DNA of 36,314 nt from the NCBI RefSeq assembly GCF_000307875.1, contig NZ_AJLS01000181.1, forward strand, positions 1 to 36,314, given 5' to 3'. The stretch is from Neobacillus bataviensis LMG 21833 (GTDB taxonomy: Bacteria > Bacillota > Bacilli > Bacillales > Cytobacillaceae). Positions 7,572 through 16,930 of this stretch are shown here, in pieces; the stretch's first letter is position 1; each line of letters starts with the position of its first letter. Made by a program: the position numbers and the translations under genes. The notes below the pieces were generated by a model, which was given only the letters and a program-made list of their open reading frames with translations, was not told where the DNA came from and ran no database searches.

Positions 7572-8540
7572 TTATTTATAAAGATGGCACGCAACATAAT
7601 GACCGTCTTCTTTATGATGTAATTGGGGAGTAACGGTTTCACATTCAGCGATTCTTGCAAAACATCTCGCTTGAAATGGACATCCTTTATGGAGATGAGT
7701 AGGATCTGGCAGATCTCCTTTTAAAACAATTCTAACTTGTTTTTTGTCAGGATTTATACTTGGAGCGGCCGAAAGCAATGCTTTTGTATAAGGATGCAGT
7801 GGGTTTTCATAAATACTTTTTTTGCTTCCCTGTTCCACCATCTTCCCTAAATACATCACACCAATTCTGTCGCTTATATGTTTCACGACACTTAAATCAT
7901 GGGAAATAAATAAGTATGTCAAGCCGAATTCCCTTTGCAATTGACGCATTAAATTCAACACTTGTGCTTGAATGGAAACATCTAGCGCAGAAACGGCCTC
8001 ATCCGCGATGATTAATTTGGGATTCAACGAAAGTGCACGTGCAATCCCAATCCTCTGCCGCTGTCCCCCCGAAAATTCATGGGGGTACCTATTAGCGTGG
8101 TAAGCATTTAACCCAACAACCTCCAAAAGCTCGTGAACTCTTTTTTTTCGTTCTACAGCTGTTAAATCACTATTGACAAGGAGTGGTTCTTCAATCAAAT
8201 CCCCTACTGTTTTCCTTGGATTAAGTGATGCATAGGGATCCTGGAAAATAAGTTGAATATCCCTATAAACCCTTCTCATTTCTTTTCGGGTAATTTTGGA
8301 AATGTCTTTCCCTTTAAAAAATATCTCACCGCTAGTAGGATTGATTAAACGCAAAATGGTTTTCCCGGTTGTTGATTTCCCACAGCCCGATTCCCCTACC
8401 AAACCAAATGTTTCATTTTCATTGATGGAGAAGTCAACACCATCGATGGCTTTTACATAGCTTGTATCTTTTCCAAAAAAACCGCTTTTTTGCGGAAAGT
8501 GTACTTTTAAATTTTTCACTTCAAGTAGCGGTAATGACAT
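7572..8540 (-). CDS. Opp/Dpp-type ABC transporter ATPase, DppF/OppF-like
   Basis: The 322-residue ATP-binding subunit starts at ATG8540 with GGAGGT 6 nt before it. It overlaps the end of the preceding ATPase gene by 20 bp, which implies translational coupling. Walker A is GLVGESGCGKSTT, the ABC signature is SGGQRQRIGIAR, and Walker B is LIIADEAVSALD. The C-terminal oligopeptide-transporter domain carries CPFQARCFARIAEC. It should energise uptake as a heterodimer with the DppD-like subunit. Confidence 0.94.
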   Translation of the reverse strand: MSLPLLEVKNLKVHFPQKSGFFGKDTSYVKAIDGVDFSINENETFGLVGESGCGKSTTGKTILRLINPTSGEIFFKGKDISKITRKEMRRVYRDIQLIFQDPYASLNPRKTVGDLIEEPLLVNSDLTAVERKKRVHELLEVVGLNAYHANRYPHEFSGGQRQRIGIARALSLNPKLIIADEAVSALDVSIQAQVLNLMRQLQREFGLTYLFISHDLSVVKHISDRIGVMYLGKMVEQGSKKSIYENPLHPYTKALLSAAPSINPDKKQVRIVLKGDLPDPTHLHKGCPFQARCFARIAECETVTPQLHHKEDGHYVACHLYK

Positions 8541-9513
8541 GATTTACCTCCTTAGCAAAAAAACAGCGTGATTTTTGACCCGATCCAATATCATACAACT
8601 CAGGTTCTTCCTTTGAACATTCTTCTGTTGCAAATTTACATCTGGAAGCAAATTTGCAGCCGGAAGGCATTTCATGTGGAAGAGGAACGCTTCCTGGTAT
8701 CGTTTCCAGCCACTCCATCTCATCATCCAGTGTAGGAATGGATTCAATTAGCCCCTTTGTATAAGGATGAGAAGGAGACGTAAAAATCGTTTTTACATCC
8801 GCTTCTTCTACTACTTGACCCGCATACATAACAATCACACGATCACAAACCTCTGACACAACCCCGAGGTCATGAGTTATCATCATAATTGATGTATTGC
8901 TATCTTTTTTCATTTGCTGGATTAATTCTAAAATCTGCGCCTGGATCGTTACGTCAAGTGCTGTGGTTGGTTCATCCGCAATAATCAGTTTCGGATTACA
9001 GGCAAGCGCCATCGCGATTACGACCCGCTGCCGCATTCCCCCAGACAATCGATGTGGATATTCCTTCACGATTTTCTCAGCACGTGAAATTCCCACCTGT
9101 TTAAGCAGTTCTATACTTCTTTTTTCAGCTTCCTTCCTAGATAATTTTAGGTGTAATCTAAGGACTTCGCCTATTTGATTGCCAATGGTGTAGCTCGGAT
9201 TTAAGCTTGTCATCGGTTCTTGAAAAATCATTGCAATATCATTACCACGAATCCTACGCATCTTTTTGTCATTTAGCTTTGTCAGATCCACATTTTTAAA
9301 TAAAACGTTGCCATCTACTATTTTTCCTTTTCTTGGTGGCAATAACTGCAAAATGGATAAGGCGGTAACACTCTTTCCTGAACCCGATTCACCTACGATA
9401 CCAAGCGTTTCACCCTCGTTGACGGTGAAACTGACACCGTCAACGGAGCGAACTACGCCATGATCTGTGTAGAAATATGTTTTTAGATTTTGAACAGAAA
9501 GCAGCGGCTCCAT
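8521..9513 (-). CDS. Opp/Dpp-type ABC transporter ATPase, DppD/OppD-like
   Basis: The start was set at ATG9513, which has GGGAGGG in front. The frame stays open to 9540, but those nine codons lack a ribosome binding site. The 330-residue product has Walker A GIVGESGSGKS, signature LSGGMRQRVVIAMALA, Walker B LIIADEPTTALD, and the H-loop MMITHDLGVV. The C-terminal CKFASRCKFATEEC cysteines are typical of DppD, in which they hold an iron-sulfur cluster in some members. It follows solute-binding protein 2 by 33 bp. Confidence 0.94.
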   Translation of the reverse strand: MEPLLSVQNLKTYFYTDHGVVRSVDGVSFTVNEGETLGIVGESGSGKSVTALSILQLLPPRKGKIVDGNVLFKNVDLTKLNDKKMRRIRGNDIAMIFQEPMTSLNPSYTIGNQIGEVLRLHLKLSRKEAEKRSIELLKQVGISRAEKIVKEYPHRLSGGMRQRVVIAMALACNPKLIIADEPTTALDVTIQAQILELIQQMKKDSNTSIMMITHDLGVVSEVCDRVIVMYAGQVVEEADVKTIFTSPSHPYTKGLIESIPTLDDEMEWLETIPGSVPLPHEMPSGCKFASRCKFATEECSKEEPELYDIGSGQKSRCFFAKEVNHVITAT

Positions 9514-9546
9514 TTTATCCCTCCCATCACACTGATTCACTATTTC

Positions 9547-11139
9547 TTACTTCTCTAAATAGACCTCAGCAAGGCTTTCATATCCAATTGCATGTGGAAT
9601 ATAACCTTTAACATAGTTCCCTCCAGCCATGGGTGTTTCCACGTAAGCTAATGGAATCGTAGGCGCATCTTCAAAAACCAGCTCTTGGGCTTCTATATAC
9701 AATTTTGTCCGTTCCTCTTTGTCGATTGTGGTTTGTGCTTTTCGGAGCAACTCATCCACTTTTTCATTTTTATACATCGAACGATTTTGGACAGATTCAG
9801 AACTTAACATCGTAAATAAAAAGTTATCGGGATCACCATTTTCACTAATACGGCCAATTCCAGCAAAAGGAAACTCTCCTTTCGTAAGTTTTGAAAGATA
9901 AGTGGCCCATTCAAAGGATACGATTTTTACATTGATTCCGACTTTTGCTAAATCTGATTTTAAGGCTTCTGCAACCTTTGTAGGTTGTGGAAAATAGGAC
10001 CTTTCTGTTGACATAATCCAAAATTCCGTATCAAATCCATCTGGAAATCCTGCTTCCTCAAGTAGTTGCTTTGCTTTTTCTGGATTATAGTCATACCCCT
10101 TTACATCGTCATTGTATCCCCAAATAAAAGGCGGAAGCATATTTTTTGCTTGTTTAGCCACTGGCCCATAAAAGGTATCAATAATCCCCTGTTTGTTAAT
10201 TGCATGGTTTATCGCCTGGCGAACTTTGACATTATCAAAAGGCGGTTTTGCCAGGTTAAAGGTCAAATATCCAAGGCTTCCGGCAGGGCGTTTAAAGAGC
10301 TGCAAATTACTATCCTTCTCAATAGACGGCAGATCGGTCTGATTTAACCCATCCATTACATCGATTTCTCCGTTCTTTAGAGCAGTCAATCTGGATGAAT
10401 TGTCTGGAATGACTTTAAACATAACTTTATCAAGTTTAGGGAGTCCGTTAACCCAATACTTCTCATTTTTCACAAGGGTGACAGAATCATTTTGCTTCCA
10501 CTCTTCATATTTGAATGGCCCAGTCCCGACAGGATGATCTTTAATTTGATCTCCATACTCTTTTAACGCAGTTGGACTAATGATGCCAAACGTGGTGATT
10601 CCCAAATTAGGCAAAAACGTCGCACTTGCTGCGGTCAAAGAAAATTGAACTGTTTGAGGATCAATCGCTTTCACTTCTTGAATGACCCCTTTAAAGGTAC
10701 GGTTAAAAATGGAAAAATCCCCTTGATGCTGTGGATGGCTCTCTTCCATCATCCTGTTAAAATTGTAAACCACTGCGTCAGCATTAAAATCTGTTCCATC
10801 ATGAAATTTAACATTATCCTGAAGCTTAAATGTCCAAACCTTGCCGTTTTCACTAATGGTCCATTCTTTCGCTAACTTAGGAACAACCCCTGTCCCTTCT
10901 TTTTCATAATCTATCAATGTTTCAAATACATTTTTTGAAATTCTAGAAGACTCGGCATCTATTAAATTATGTGGATCCAATGTGACTGTATCTGTTGCTC
11001 GGCCATAAATTAAGGTTCCTCCACTGGTATCCCCTTTTTTCTTAGACTCTTTCGTACTTGTAGTGTTATTACTGCATCCTGCTATTAAAAGAATCGTTAT
11101 GATTGTAAAAATCTTCAGCCACCTGACTGTTTGATTCAT
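9547..11139 (-). CDS. Family 5 solute-binding lipoprotein 2 (peptide/nickel type)
   Basis: The 530-residue protein has a lipoprotein signal peptide ending in the lipobox LIAGC, with lipidated Cys22. SBP_bac_5 hallmarks follow: FGRATD-like ending (IYGRATDTVTLDPHN), KVWTFKLQDNVKFHDGTDFN, PVGTGPFKYEEW and VRQAINHAINKQGI. It would be anchored on the outer face of the membrane and deliver ligand to the DppB/DppC-like channel. It is closely related to the second lipoprotein of the operon (13897-15531): many blocks are identical, which points to duplication. The ligand is unknown. Family 5 proteins bind peptides, nickel chelates, opines or aromatic conjugates. Confidence 0.94.
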   Translation of the reverse strand: MNQTVRWLKIFTIITILLIAGCSNNTTSTKESKKKGDTSGGTLIYGRATDTVTLDPHNLIDAESSRISKNVFETLIDYEKEGTGVVPKLAKEWTISENGKVWTFKLQDNVKFHDGTDFNADAVVYNFNRMMEESHPQHQGDFSIFNRTFKGVIQEVKAIDPQTVQFSLTAASATFLPNLGITTFGIISPTALKEYGDQIKDHPVGTGPFKYEEWKQNDSVTLVKNEKYWVNGLPKLDKVMFKVIPDNSSRLTALKNGEIDVMDGLNQTDLPSIEKDSNLQLFKRPAGSLGYLTFNLAKPPFDNVKVRQAINHAINKQGIIDTFYGPVAKQAKNMLPPFIWGYNDDVKGYDYNPEKAKQLLEEAGFPDGFDTEFWIMSTERSYFPQPTKVAEALKSDLAKVGINVKIVSFEWATYLSKLTKGEFPFAGIGRISENGDPDNFLFTMLSSESVQNRSMYKNEKVDELLRKAQTTIDKEERTKLYIEAQELVFEDAPTIPLAYVETPMAGGNYVKGYIPHAIGYESLAEVYLEK

Positions 11140-11154
11140 ATACGTATTCCCCCA

Positions 11155-12606
11155 TTATTTATTTTGCAGCATAACACTAAGATTCGGTCTTTTATCTTGC
11201 CAGGATTGTGCTTCTTCAAGTTGGGAAGCTAATTGAAAAAGGGTAGACTCATCGCCAAAGCGGGCAGCCAATTGCATTCCGATTGGAAGTCCTTCACTGC
11301 TCCAGCCAAGCGGCAGACTGATAGCCGGCTGTCCGGTAGTGTTAAATAGATTGGTGAACGGTGAGTAAGCCATCATTCTTTCCGTCCATTCCTCCGCATC
11401 TAGACACGGATCATTAGCGTCAAGCTTTCCAATTGGCCAAGGCAATTGTGCAATGGCTGGTGTCAGCAGCACATCGTACTCGGAAAAAAATTCTCCTACT
11501 ATCCTGGAAACTGTATTATTAATCTCAAAGGCTTCCAATAAATCTGCGGCGGTAATAGTTTGCCCATACTGATAGATAGCCCAATTCGAGGCTTCCAGGT
11601 TATTTGCTGAAGGAATCCGGTTCAACCCTTCTTTGATCTTATTAACACTATGGCTAAGATTCGCTGACCAAATACGAAGGGTTGCAAGGAGCTGCTTTTC
11701 GGCGTTTATCACTGGTGAAGCCTCAATAAGGTCGTGTCCCAAATCATTACAAAGTTCAACGGTTTTATAAAGGGCTTGTTTACACTCTTGATCGACCGGC
11801 GCATTGTTCCATGGTTTATCCGTCCAGGCAATTCGCAGTCTTTTAGGCTTATTTTGTAACTCGCTTACATAAGAGCGGTTCGGTTTTTCAAGCCAATTTC
11901 TTGCCCCAATATCAACTCCTCCAATAGAATCCAGAAGTGCAGCTGCATCCCTAACAGATCGGGTAACCGCAAATTCATTCCCTAACCCGCATAAAATCTC
12001 ACTTCGATGTGGTCCATTAGGTATACGGCCGCGTGTCGGCTTTAAGCCTACAAGGCCATTCACAGCTGCCGGCTGGCGGATGGAACCGGCACCATCATTT
12101 GCATGGGCGATCGGGACAAGTCCAGCAGCCACCGCGGCAGAGGCTCCGCCACTGGATCCCCCAGCACTTAGACTAGGGTTCCATGGATTTCTTGTCGGGC
12201 CATACACTAACGATTCTGTTGAAAAATTAAAAGCAAATTCCGGAGTCGTTGACGTTCCTATCGTAACGAGACCCGCCCGACGAAACCGTGCCATCAGATT
12301 AGTATCCTGTGAAGTGGTCATTCCTGCGCCAAATCGGCTTCCTAACTGAACCGAAATTCCCTTTGCTTGAGCACTCGACTCTTTGATTAGAAATGGAACT
12401 CCTGTAAATGGACCGTTAGGAAGACCCGCATCTATTTCATCATCGGCCTGTTTTGAGAGAATACTTACGACAGCATTAATGGTTGGATTGATTTTTTCTA
12501 TTCCCTTCAATGCCGCTTGTTTTAACTCTTTTGGCATCACTTTCTTTTGTTTGACCAATAAGGCAAGGCCGGTCGCATCATACTTTGAATATTCATAAAA
12601 ATTCAC
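11155..12606 (-). CDS. Amidase-signature family amidohydrolase
   Basis: The 483-residue protein starts at GTG12606, 8 nt after GAGGTGAG. It carries the complete amidase-signature catalytic triad: Lys75 in PFLIKES, cis-Ser151 in GGSSGG, and nucleophile Ser175 in DGAGSIRQP. The family hydrolyses C-N amide bonds of varied amides (GatA, fatty-acid and aryl-acyl amidases). No GatB or GatC lies nearby, and the gene is inside a transport/CoA-activation operon. A catabolic amidase releasing a carboxylic acid from an imported amide is therefore more likely than tRNA amidation. No signal peptide is present, so it acts in the cytoplasm. Confidence 0.92.
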   Translation of the reverse strand: MNFYEYSKYDATGLALLVKQKKVMPKELKQAALKGIEKINPTINAVVSILSKQADDEIDAGLPNGPFTGVPFLIKESSAQAKGISVQLGSRFGAGMTTSQDTNLMARFRRAGLVTIGTSTTPEFAFNFSTESLVYGPTRNPWNPSLSAGGSSGGASAAVAAGLVPIAHANDGAGSIRQPAAVNGLVGLKPTRGRIPNGPHRSEILCGLGNEFAVTRSVRDAAALLDSIGGVDIGARNWLEKPNRSYVSELQNKPKRLRIAWTDKPWNNAPVDQECKQALYKTVELCNDLGHDLIEASPVINAEKQLLATLRIWSANLSHSVNKIKEGLNRIPSANNLEASNWAIYQYGQTITAADLLEAFEINNTVSRIVGEFFSEYDVLLTPAIAQLPWPIGKLDANDPCLDAEEWTERMMAYSPFTNLFNTTGQPAISLPLGWSSEGLPIGMQLAARFGDESTLFQLASQLEEAQSWQDKRPNLSVMLQNK

Positions 12607-12627
12607 ACTTTCTCACCTCTAAATATA

Positions 12628-13869
12628 TTAATGTGTCGTATTCAAATTGTGCGAATCATAAATGACACCTTTCTCGTTTAACCTATTAATTTCATCTTCA
12701 TTTAGTCCGAGAACAGTTTGCAGGACCTCCTTGTTATGTTCACCTAACTGCGGTTCAATCGGCGTGTCCCCGTTCTTCAAACCTATATTTCTATCAAAAA
12801 ATTTAATTGGTAGGTTCGGGAGTTTCACATCCCCGAGGACCGGATGTTGAACATCGACGACCATGTTTCTCCCTTTTAGATGAGGGTCGTGGATTAAGTT
12901 TCTTGTGTCTTTTACCTCACCGGCCGGGATATGCAAATCACTTAAAAACTTTAGCACCTGATCTGCTGTTCTATTATTTGCCCAATCCTCAAAAATTTGG
13001 TTTAGGTAATCCAGATTTGCTGCTCTTTTTTCAAGCGATGGTATGTCGTCCCCTTCAAACTCCCTGACAATGTCTTCTCTCCCAATTCCTTGATAAACTT
13101 TAGTAAAACGGTCATTCCCGGACGCACAGACAATCACCCATTTGTCGTCATTCGTTTTAAAGGCTTCCCATGGTGCTCCAAGAGGGTCTTTATTTCCCCT
13201 AGCGAATAAGGATTCCCCTGTCATACTGGTTCGGATTACCGACTCTTCAAGAACAGAGAAGACACTATCCATCATACTCACTTCGATTCGGGTACCTTTA
13301 CCCGTTTTATTTCTTTCGATAATGGCGCTTAAAATTCCTACCGTTAAGTAAACTCCTGACACTGTATCCGCAACAGCGGGACCTGTCTTTAACGGTTTTC
13401 CGCCTTCCAGCCCATTTTGGCTCATTAGCCCCCCCATTGCCTGGGCTATTCCGTCAATACAAGGAAGATGTGAATAAGGGCCGTCACTCCCAAAACCATT
13501 TAAAGAAGCAAAAATGATTTTGGGATTTACTTTTTTCACCTCTTCGTAACCAATGCCGAGTTTATCCATGGTTCCGGCTACAAAGTTTTCAACAATAACG
13601 TCAAATTCTTTTGCTAGATTTAAAAATAGCCGCTTCCCTTCCTTACTCTTCATATTCAATGAGATTGATTTTTTCCCTCTATTAAGCATATAAAAGTAAC
13701 CGCTTACACCTCCTTTGAAGGGAGGGATAGACCTAGAGCGATCCCCCGCACCAGGTCTTTCAATCTTTACCACTTCTGCTCCTAAATCCTGCAGCATGAG
13801 CGTTGCGAATGGAGCTGAAAACACCCAGCTAAGATCAAGAACTTTAATACCATCTAATGGTTTTGTCAT
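12628..13869 (-). CDS. Class III (CaiB/BaiF, formyl-CoA transferase family) CoA-transferase
   Basis: The 413-residue protein starts at ATG13869. A GTG one codon earlier is possible, but the ribosome binding site is weak either way. It has the family N-terminus (LDGIKVLDLSWVFSAPFATL, LGAEVVKIERPGAGD), LNRGKKSISLNM and VENFVAGTMDKLG. The catalytic aspartate is in GPAVADTVSG at residue 168. Counted from the GTG it is 169, the number of the catalytic Asp in Frc and CaiB. The enzyme moves CoA between carboxylic acids through an aspartyl-CoA anhydride. In this operon it could pass CoA to the incoming acid. Substrate is not predictable from sequence. Confidence 0.92.
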   Translation of the reverse strand: MTKPLDGIKVLDLSWVFSAPFATLMLQDLGAEVVKIERPGAGDRSRSIPPFKGGVSGYFYMLNRGKKSISLNMKSKEGKRLFLNLAKEFDVIVENFVAGTMDKLGIGYEEVKKVNPKIIFASLNGFGSDGPYSHLPCIDGIAQAMGGLMSQNGLEGGKPLKTGPAVADTVSGVYLTVGILSAIIERNKTGKGTRIEVSMMDSVFSVLEESVIRTSMTGESLFARGNKDPLGAPWEAFKTNDDKWVIVCASGNDRFTKVYQGIGREDIVREFEGDDIPSLEKRAANLDYLNQIFEDWANNRTADQVLKFLSDLHIPAGEVKDTRNLIHDPHLKGRNMVVDVQHPVLGDVKLPNLPIKFFDRNIGLKNGDTPIEPQLGEHNKEVLQTVLGLNEDEINRLNEKGVIYDSHNLNTTH

Positions 13870-13896
13870 CACAATACCCGCTCTCTTTCCTTTTTA

Positions 13897-15531
13897 TTAT
13901 TCTTGAATATCCACTTCATACATATTTTCGGCACCAGTAGGATGTGGGAAGTAGCCTTTCACATAATTGGCAGTGACTACCGGCTCTTTCACTTCCACTA
14001 GTGGTACTGATGGAGCATCATCGTGAGCCAATTTCTGTACCTTCTTATAAATCTCAGCGCGTTCATTTTGATCCATAACCGATTTTGCCTTTAATAAAAG
14101 CTCACTCACTTCATCATTTTGATAGAATGTATGATTTTGAGCTGACCCTTTTACGGCATTATTTTTGCTAAGCATCGAATAGAGGAAATTATCAGGATCT
14201 CCATTATCACCAACCCAGCCAATTAATCCAATGGAGTGCTCTCCATTTCGAATCTGGTCAATATAAGCCGCCCATTCATAAGAGACTACTTTAACGTTAA
14301 TCCCAATTTTTTCAAGACTCGTTTTCATTGCTTCGACCATTTTAGTAGGCTGCTGCATATATATTCTGGAATTTGAAGTGACAGAAAACTCAAGATCAAA
14401 TCCATTTGGATACCCAGCTTCACTTAAAAGTTTTTTAGCTTTTTCTAAATCGTAATCGTAATCTTCCACTTCATTGTTATAGGCCCAACTTGCGGAAGGC
14501 AGCATATTTTTTACAGGCTCGGCGAGGCCATAGAAGAAGGCATCAGCAATTCCCTTTTTATCAATCGCATGATTGATTGCTTGACGGACCTTTACATTAT
14601 TAAGAGGTTCTTTCAGATTATTAATGGATAGGTAACCAACATTTAATGGTGGGCGAAGCATAACTTGTAAATTTTTATCTGCTTTCACAGAATTAAAATC
14701 TGATGGATTCAAGCTAACCATAATATCGATTTCTCCATTTTTCAAAGCCGTCAACCTTGCTGAGTTATCTGGGATGATTTTATAGATCAGTTTGTCTAGT
14801 TTAGGTAAACCTTTCTGCCAGTAATCTTCATTTTTTACCAATGTAACGGAGTCATTAGGGGTCCAAGATTGGAATTTAAAGGGACCTGTCCCTACAGCAT
14901 GTTCATGAATTTTTTCTCCGTATTTTTTTAATGCCTCTGGACTAACGATCCCAAAAGCATGCATTCCCAAATTTGCCAAAAAATTGGCTTGTGGTTCAGC
15001 CAATTTAAATTCAACTGTGTTTGGATCAATTGCTTTAACCTCTTCAATCACACTTCCTTCGCCTTTAAAACCGTTAAACATGCCGCGGTATACTGAGAAT
15101 GTGGCTTTATATCGTGCTGGATGATTTTTATCCATCATTCTCTCGAAATTGTACACAACAGCATCTGCATTAAAATCAGTGCCGTCATGGAATTTAACAC
15201 CTTCTTGCAATTTAAATGTCCATGTCTTCCCGTCTTCTGAGACATCCCAATCTTTCGCTAATTTCGGAACTACCTCAGTTGTTTCCTTATCATATTCCAC
15301 AAGAGTTTCATAGACGTTTTTGGTCACCCTCCATGTTTCAATCTCATTGGCATTCTGGGGGTCCATTGAATAACTATCGGCAGCTCTTCCAAAGATTAAC
15401 GTTTTTTCGCCGCTTTTATTGTTCTTACTATCTTGTTTCTCCTTAACGGAAGATGTATTATTGCTGCAGGCTGCTAAGATTAGAGAGAGTAATAAAGTAA
15501 GGATTACCAATCCAATGAATCTTTTTTTCAT
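13897..15531 (-). CDS. Family 5 solute-binding lipoprotein 1 (peptide/nickel type)
   Basis: The 544-residue lipoprotein starts at ATG15531 behind GGGGGA. Its signal peptide ends in the lipobox LILAAC (Cys22). It has the same blocks as solute-binding protein 2 (FGRAADSYSMDPQNANE, KTWTFKLQEGVKFHDGTDFN, AVGTGPFKFQSW, VRQAINHAIDKKGI). The pair is clearly paralogous. Differences cluster in the C-terminal half (FSVTSNSRIYMQQP versus FWIMSTERSYFPQP), where ligand-contacting residues of this fold lie. Both lipoproteins may serve the single channel with different specificities. It follows the thioredoxin-like gene by 44 bp. Confidence 0.94.
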   Translation of the reverse strand: MKKRFIGLVILTLLLSLILAACSNNTSSVKEKQDSKNNKSGEKTLIFGRAADSYSMDPQNANEIETWRVTKNVYETLVEYDKETTEVVPKLAKDWDVSEDGKTWTFKLQEGVKFHDGTDFNADAVVYNFERMMDKNHPARYKATFSVYRGMFNGFKGEGSVIEEVKAIDPNTVEFKLAEPQANFLANLGMHAFGIVSPEALKKYGEKIHEHAVGTGPFKFQSWTPNDSVTLVKNEDYWQKGLPKLDKLIYKIIPDNSARLTALKNGEIDIMVSLNPSDFNSVKADKNLQVMLRPPLNVGYLSINNLKEPLNNVKVRQAINHAIDKKGIADAFFYGLAEPVKNMLPSASWAYNNEVEDYDYDLEKAKKLLSEAGYPNGFDLEFSVTSNSRIYMQQPTKMVEAMKTSLEKIGINVKVVSYEWAAYIDQIRNGEHSIGLIGWVGDNGDPDNFLYSMLSKNNAVKGSAQNHTFYQNDEVSELLLKAKSVMDQNERAEIYKKVQKLAHDDAPSVPLVEVKEPVVTANYVKGYFPHPTGAENMYEVDIQE

Positions 15532-15575
15532 TTTCTTCCCCCTAGTAAATTTGACTTTTAATGATATCTTCAGCC

Positions 15576-15905
15576 TTACAATTTCGCTTTAGCATTCTCC
15601 AGGAATTCTTCAATTTGTTCTTTTGTTTTCGAATCGTTTCCGATGAATTCAGCAAGTGTAATCCCGCCCTTATACGCGACAAAACTTGGAATCCCCATGA
15701 CATTAGCTAGAGCACAAATATCTTTCCGCGCATCTGAATCCACTTTATAAAAATAAAATTCTTGATGATTATTTTCGATAATTTCATCAATAAAAGTATC
15801 AATGAACCGGCAATCCGGACACCAGTTCGCTGAAAACAACATCACCACCGCTTTATCGCCATTTACGAGAGTTGAGAATTGTTCACTACTTTTAATACTT
15901 TCCAT
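15576..15905 (-). CDS. Thioredoxin-family protein with CPDC active site
   Basis: The 109-residue protein starts at ATG15905, sharing TGATG with the stop of the upstream amidohydrolase gene, so translation is coupled. It has the single-domain thioredoxin fold with active site SANWCPDCRFID and the cis-proline loop MGIPSFVAYKGG. There is no signal peptide. The CPDC motif differs from the CGPC of housekeeping thioredoxin and is shared with YtpP-like and other thioredoxin-like proteins. Its place inside a catabolic operon suggests it keeps one of the neighbouring enzymes reduced or handles a thiol step. This is inference. Confidence 0.9.
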   Translation of the reverse strand: MESIKSSEQFSTLVNGDKAVVMLFSANWCPDCRFIDTFIDEIIENNHQEFYFYKVDSDARKDICALANVMGIPSFVAYKGGITLAEFIGNDSKTKEQIEEFLENAKAKL

Positions 15906-16894
15906 CACGATTCACCCCGAATAATAGTAGTTACGGCAGGCTTTTCCAACCCTAATTTAAATAACTTGTTCGCGTTCTTCCAGAAGAATTTCTCTTTAAC
16001 AGATGCTTTTAATGGCCATGCTTCCACTTCCTCGATAACTTCGTTTATTGGCATTCCTAATGTCAACCAATCTGAACCAAAAACGATTTTATCTTGAATT
16101 AATGTGTTTGCGTAATACATAAACATATCCCAGCCTGTATTGGGTTCAGCAATATAGCGCGGTCTGAAGGCTGAGGTATCAACATACAGGTTTTCATATT
16201 TTAATAGCATGGCAATCATATCAGGTATCCATGGCCAGCCTCCGTGCCCGGCAATAATTTTGAGATTTTTAAAGTCCATTAGCGGTGCTTCCAAATTGGA
16301 TGGATGATCAAGAAATACAGAGGTCTCCCTGAAATAATTGATGGAACTATGGATCCATATCGGAATCCCTAGTTCATCACAAAGGGCATATAATGGGTAA
16401 TATTTGCGGTCATCCGCTTTTACACCATGTTCGTAGGGAGGAATCACCACGGCCTTAAAGCCTTGTTCCGTTATTGCTTTTCGGACTGTTTTCAAGCTTT
16501 CCGTTCCTTTATGCGGATTAAATCCAGCAAATCCAATAAAACGATTAGGATATTGTTTTAAAATCTCCGCGACCACTTCATGATCAACAGGAGGTGTTGA
16601 ACTATCTCTACCATAATCCATATTGTGAATGGCATGATAAGCAATATTCGCTTTCCTAAGCATGTTCAGAAAATTGTCCATTGCAAATTCTTCATCTAAT
16701 TTTGCATAAACTTGCTGCATGACATACTCAATGGAATGCAATTCAACTTGCTGGAAAAACTCTTCCTTTGTCCATCCCGCAAGCTGTGCCCATCTAGGAC
16801 CGAATAACAATCGGTATTCCGTATTATTTGGATTCAATTCTTGTGAATCTTCAAACTGAAATTGCGGTAATGTATTCGAACAATCTATAAACAA
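15905..16894 (-). CDS. Amidohydrolase-2 family protein (TIM-barrel hydrolase/decarboxylase)
   Basis: The 329-residue protein starts at TTG16894, 9 nt after GGAGG. The amidohydrolase-2 fold is shown by NRFIGFAGFNPHKG, PIWIHSSINYF (His182), LKIIAGHGGWPWIPDM (His217) and IVFGSDWLT (Asp275). These match the metal ligands and catalytic acid of ACMSD and resorcylate decarboxylases. The usual N-terminal HxH pair is not present: the chain opens FIDCSNTLP. Either another residue fills in, or the metal centre is altered. The family decarboxylates aromatic acids or hydrolyses lactones and amides. Its place directly after the CoA ligase gene ties it to the same pathway. Confidence 0.88.
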   Translation of the reverse strand: MFIDCSNTLPQFQFEDSQELNPNNTEYRLLFGPRWAQLAGWTKEEFFQQVELHSIEYVMQQVYAKLDEEFAMDNFLNMLRKANIAYHAIHNMDYGRDSSTPPVDHEVVAEILKQYPNRFIGFAGFNPHKGTESLKTVRKAITEQGFKAVVIPPYEHGVKADDRKYYPLYALCDELGIPIWIHSSINYFRETSVFLDHPSNLEAPLMDFKNLKIIAGHGGWPWIPDMIAMLLKYENLYVDTSAFRPRYIAEPNTGWDMFMYYANTLIQDKIVFGSDWLTLGMPINEVIEEVEAWPLKASVKEKFFWKNANKLFKLGLEKPAVTTIIRGES

Positions 16895-16930
16895 TTTACA
16901 TTTCCTCCTTTTGTCTAATAAATGACGGAA

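Noticed and set aside
5635..9513. Nickel-specific (Nik) import system
   Set aside because: The ATPases, permeases and lipoproteins fit the wider peptide/nickel family. The operon has no nickel enzyme or NikR, and its other genes act on amides and CoA esters.
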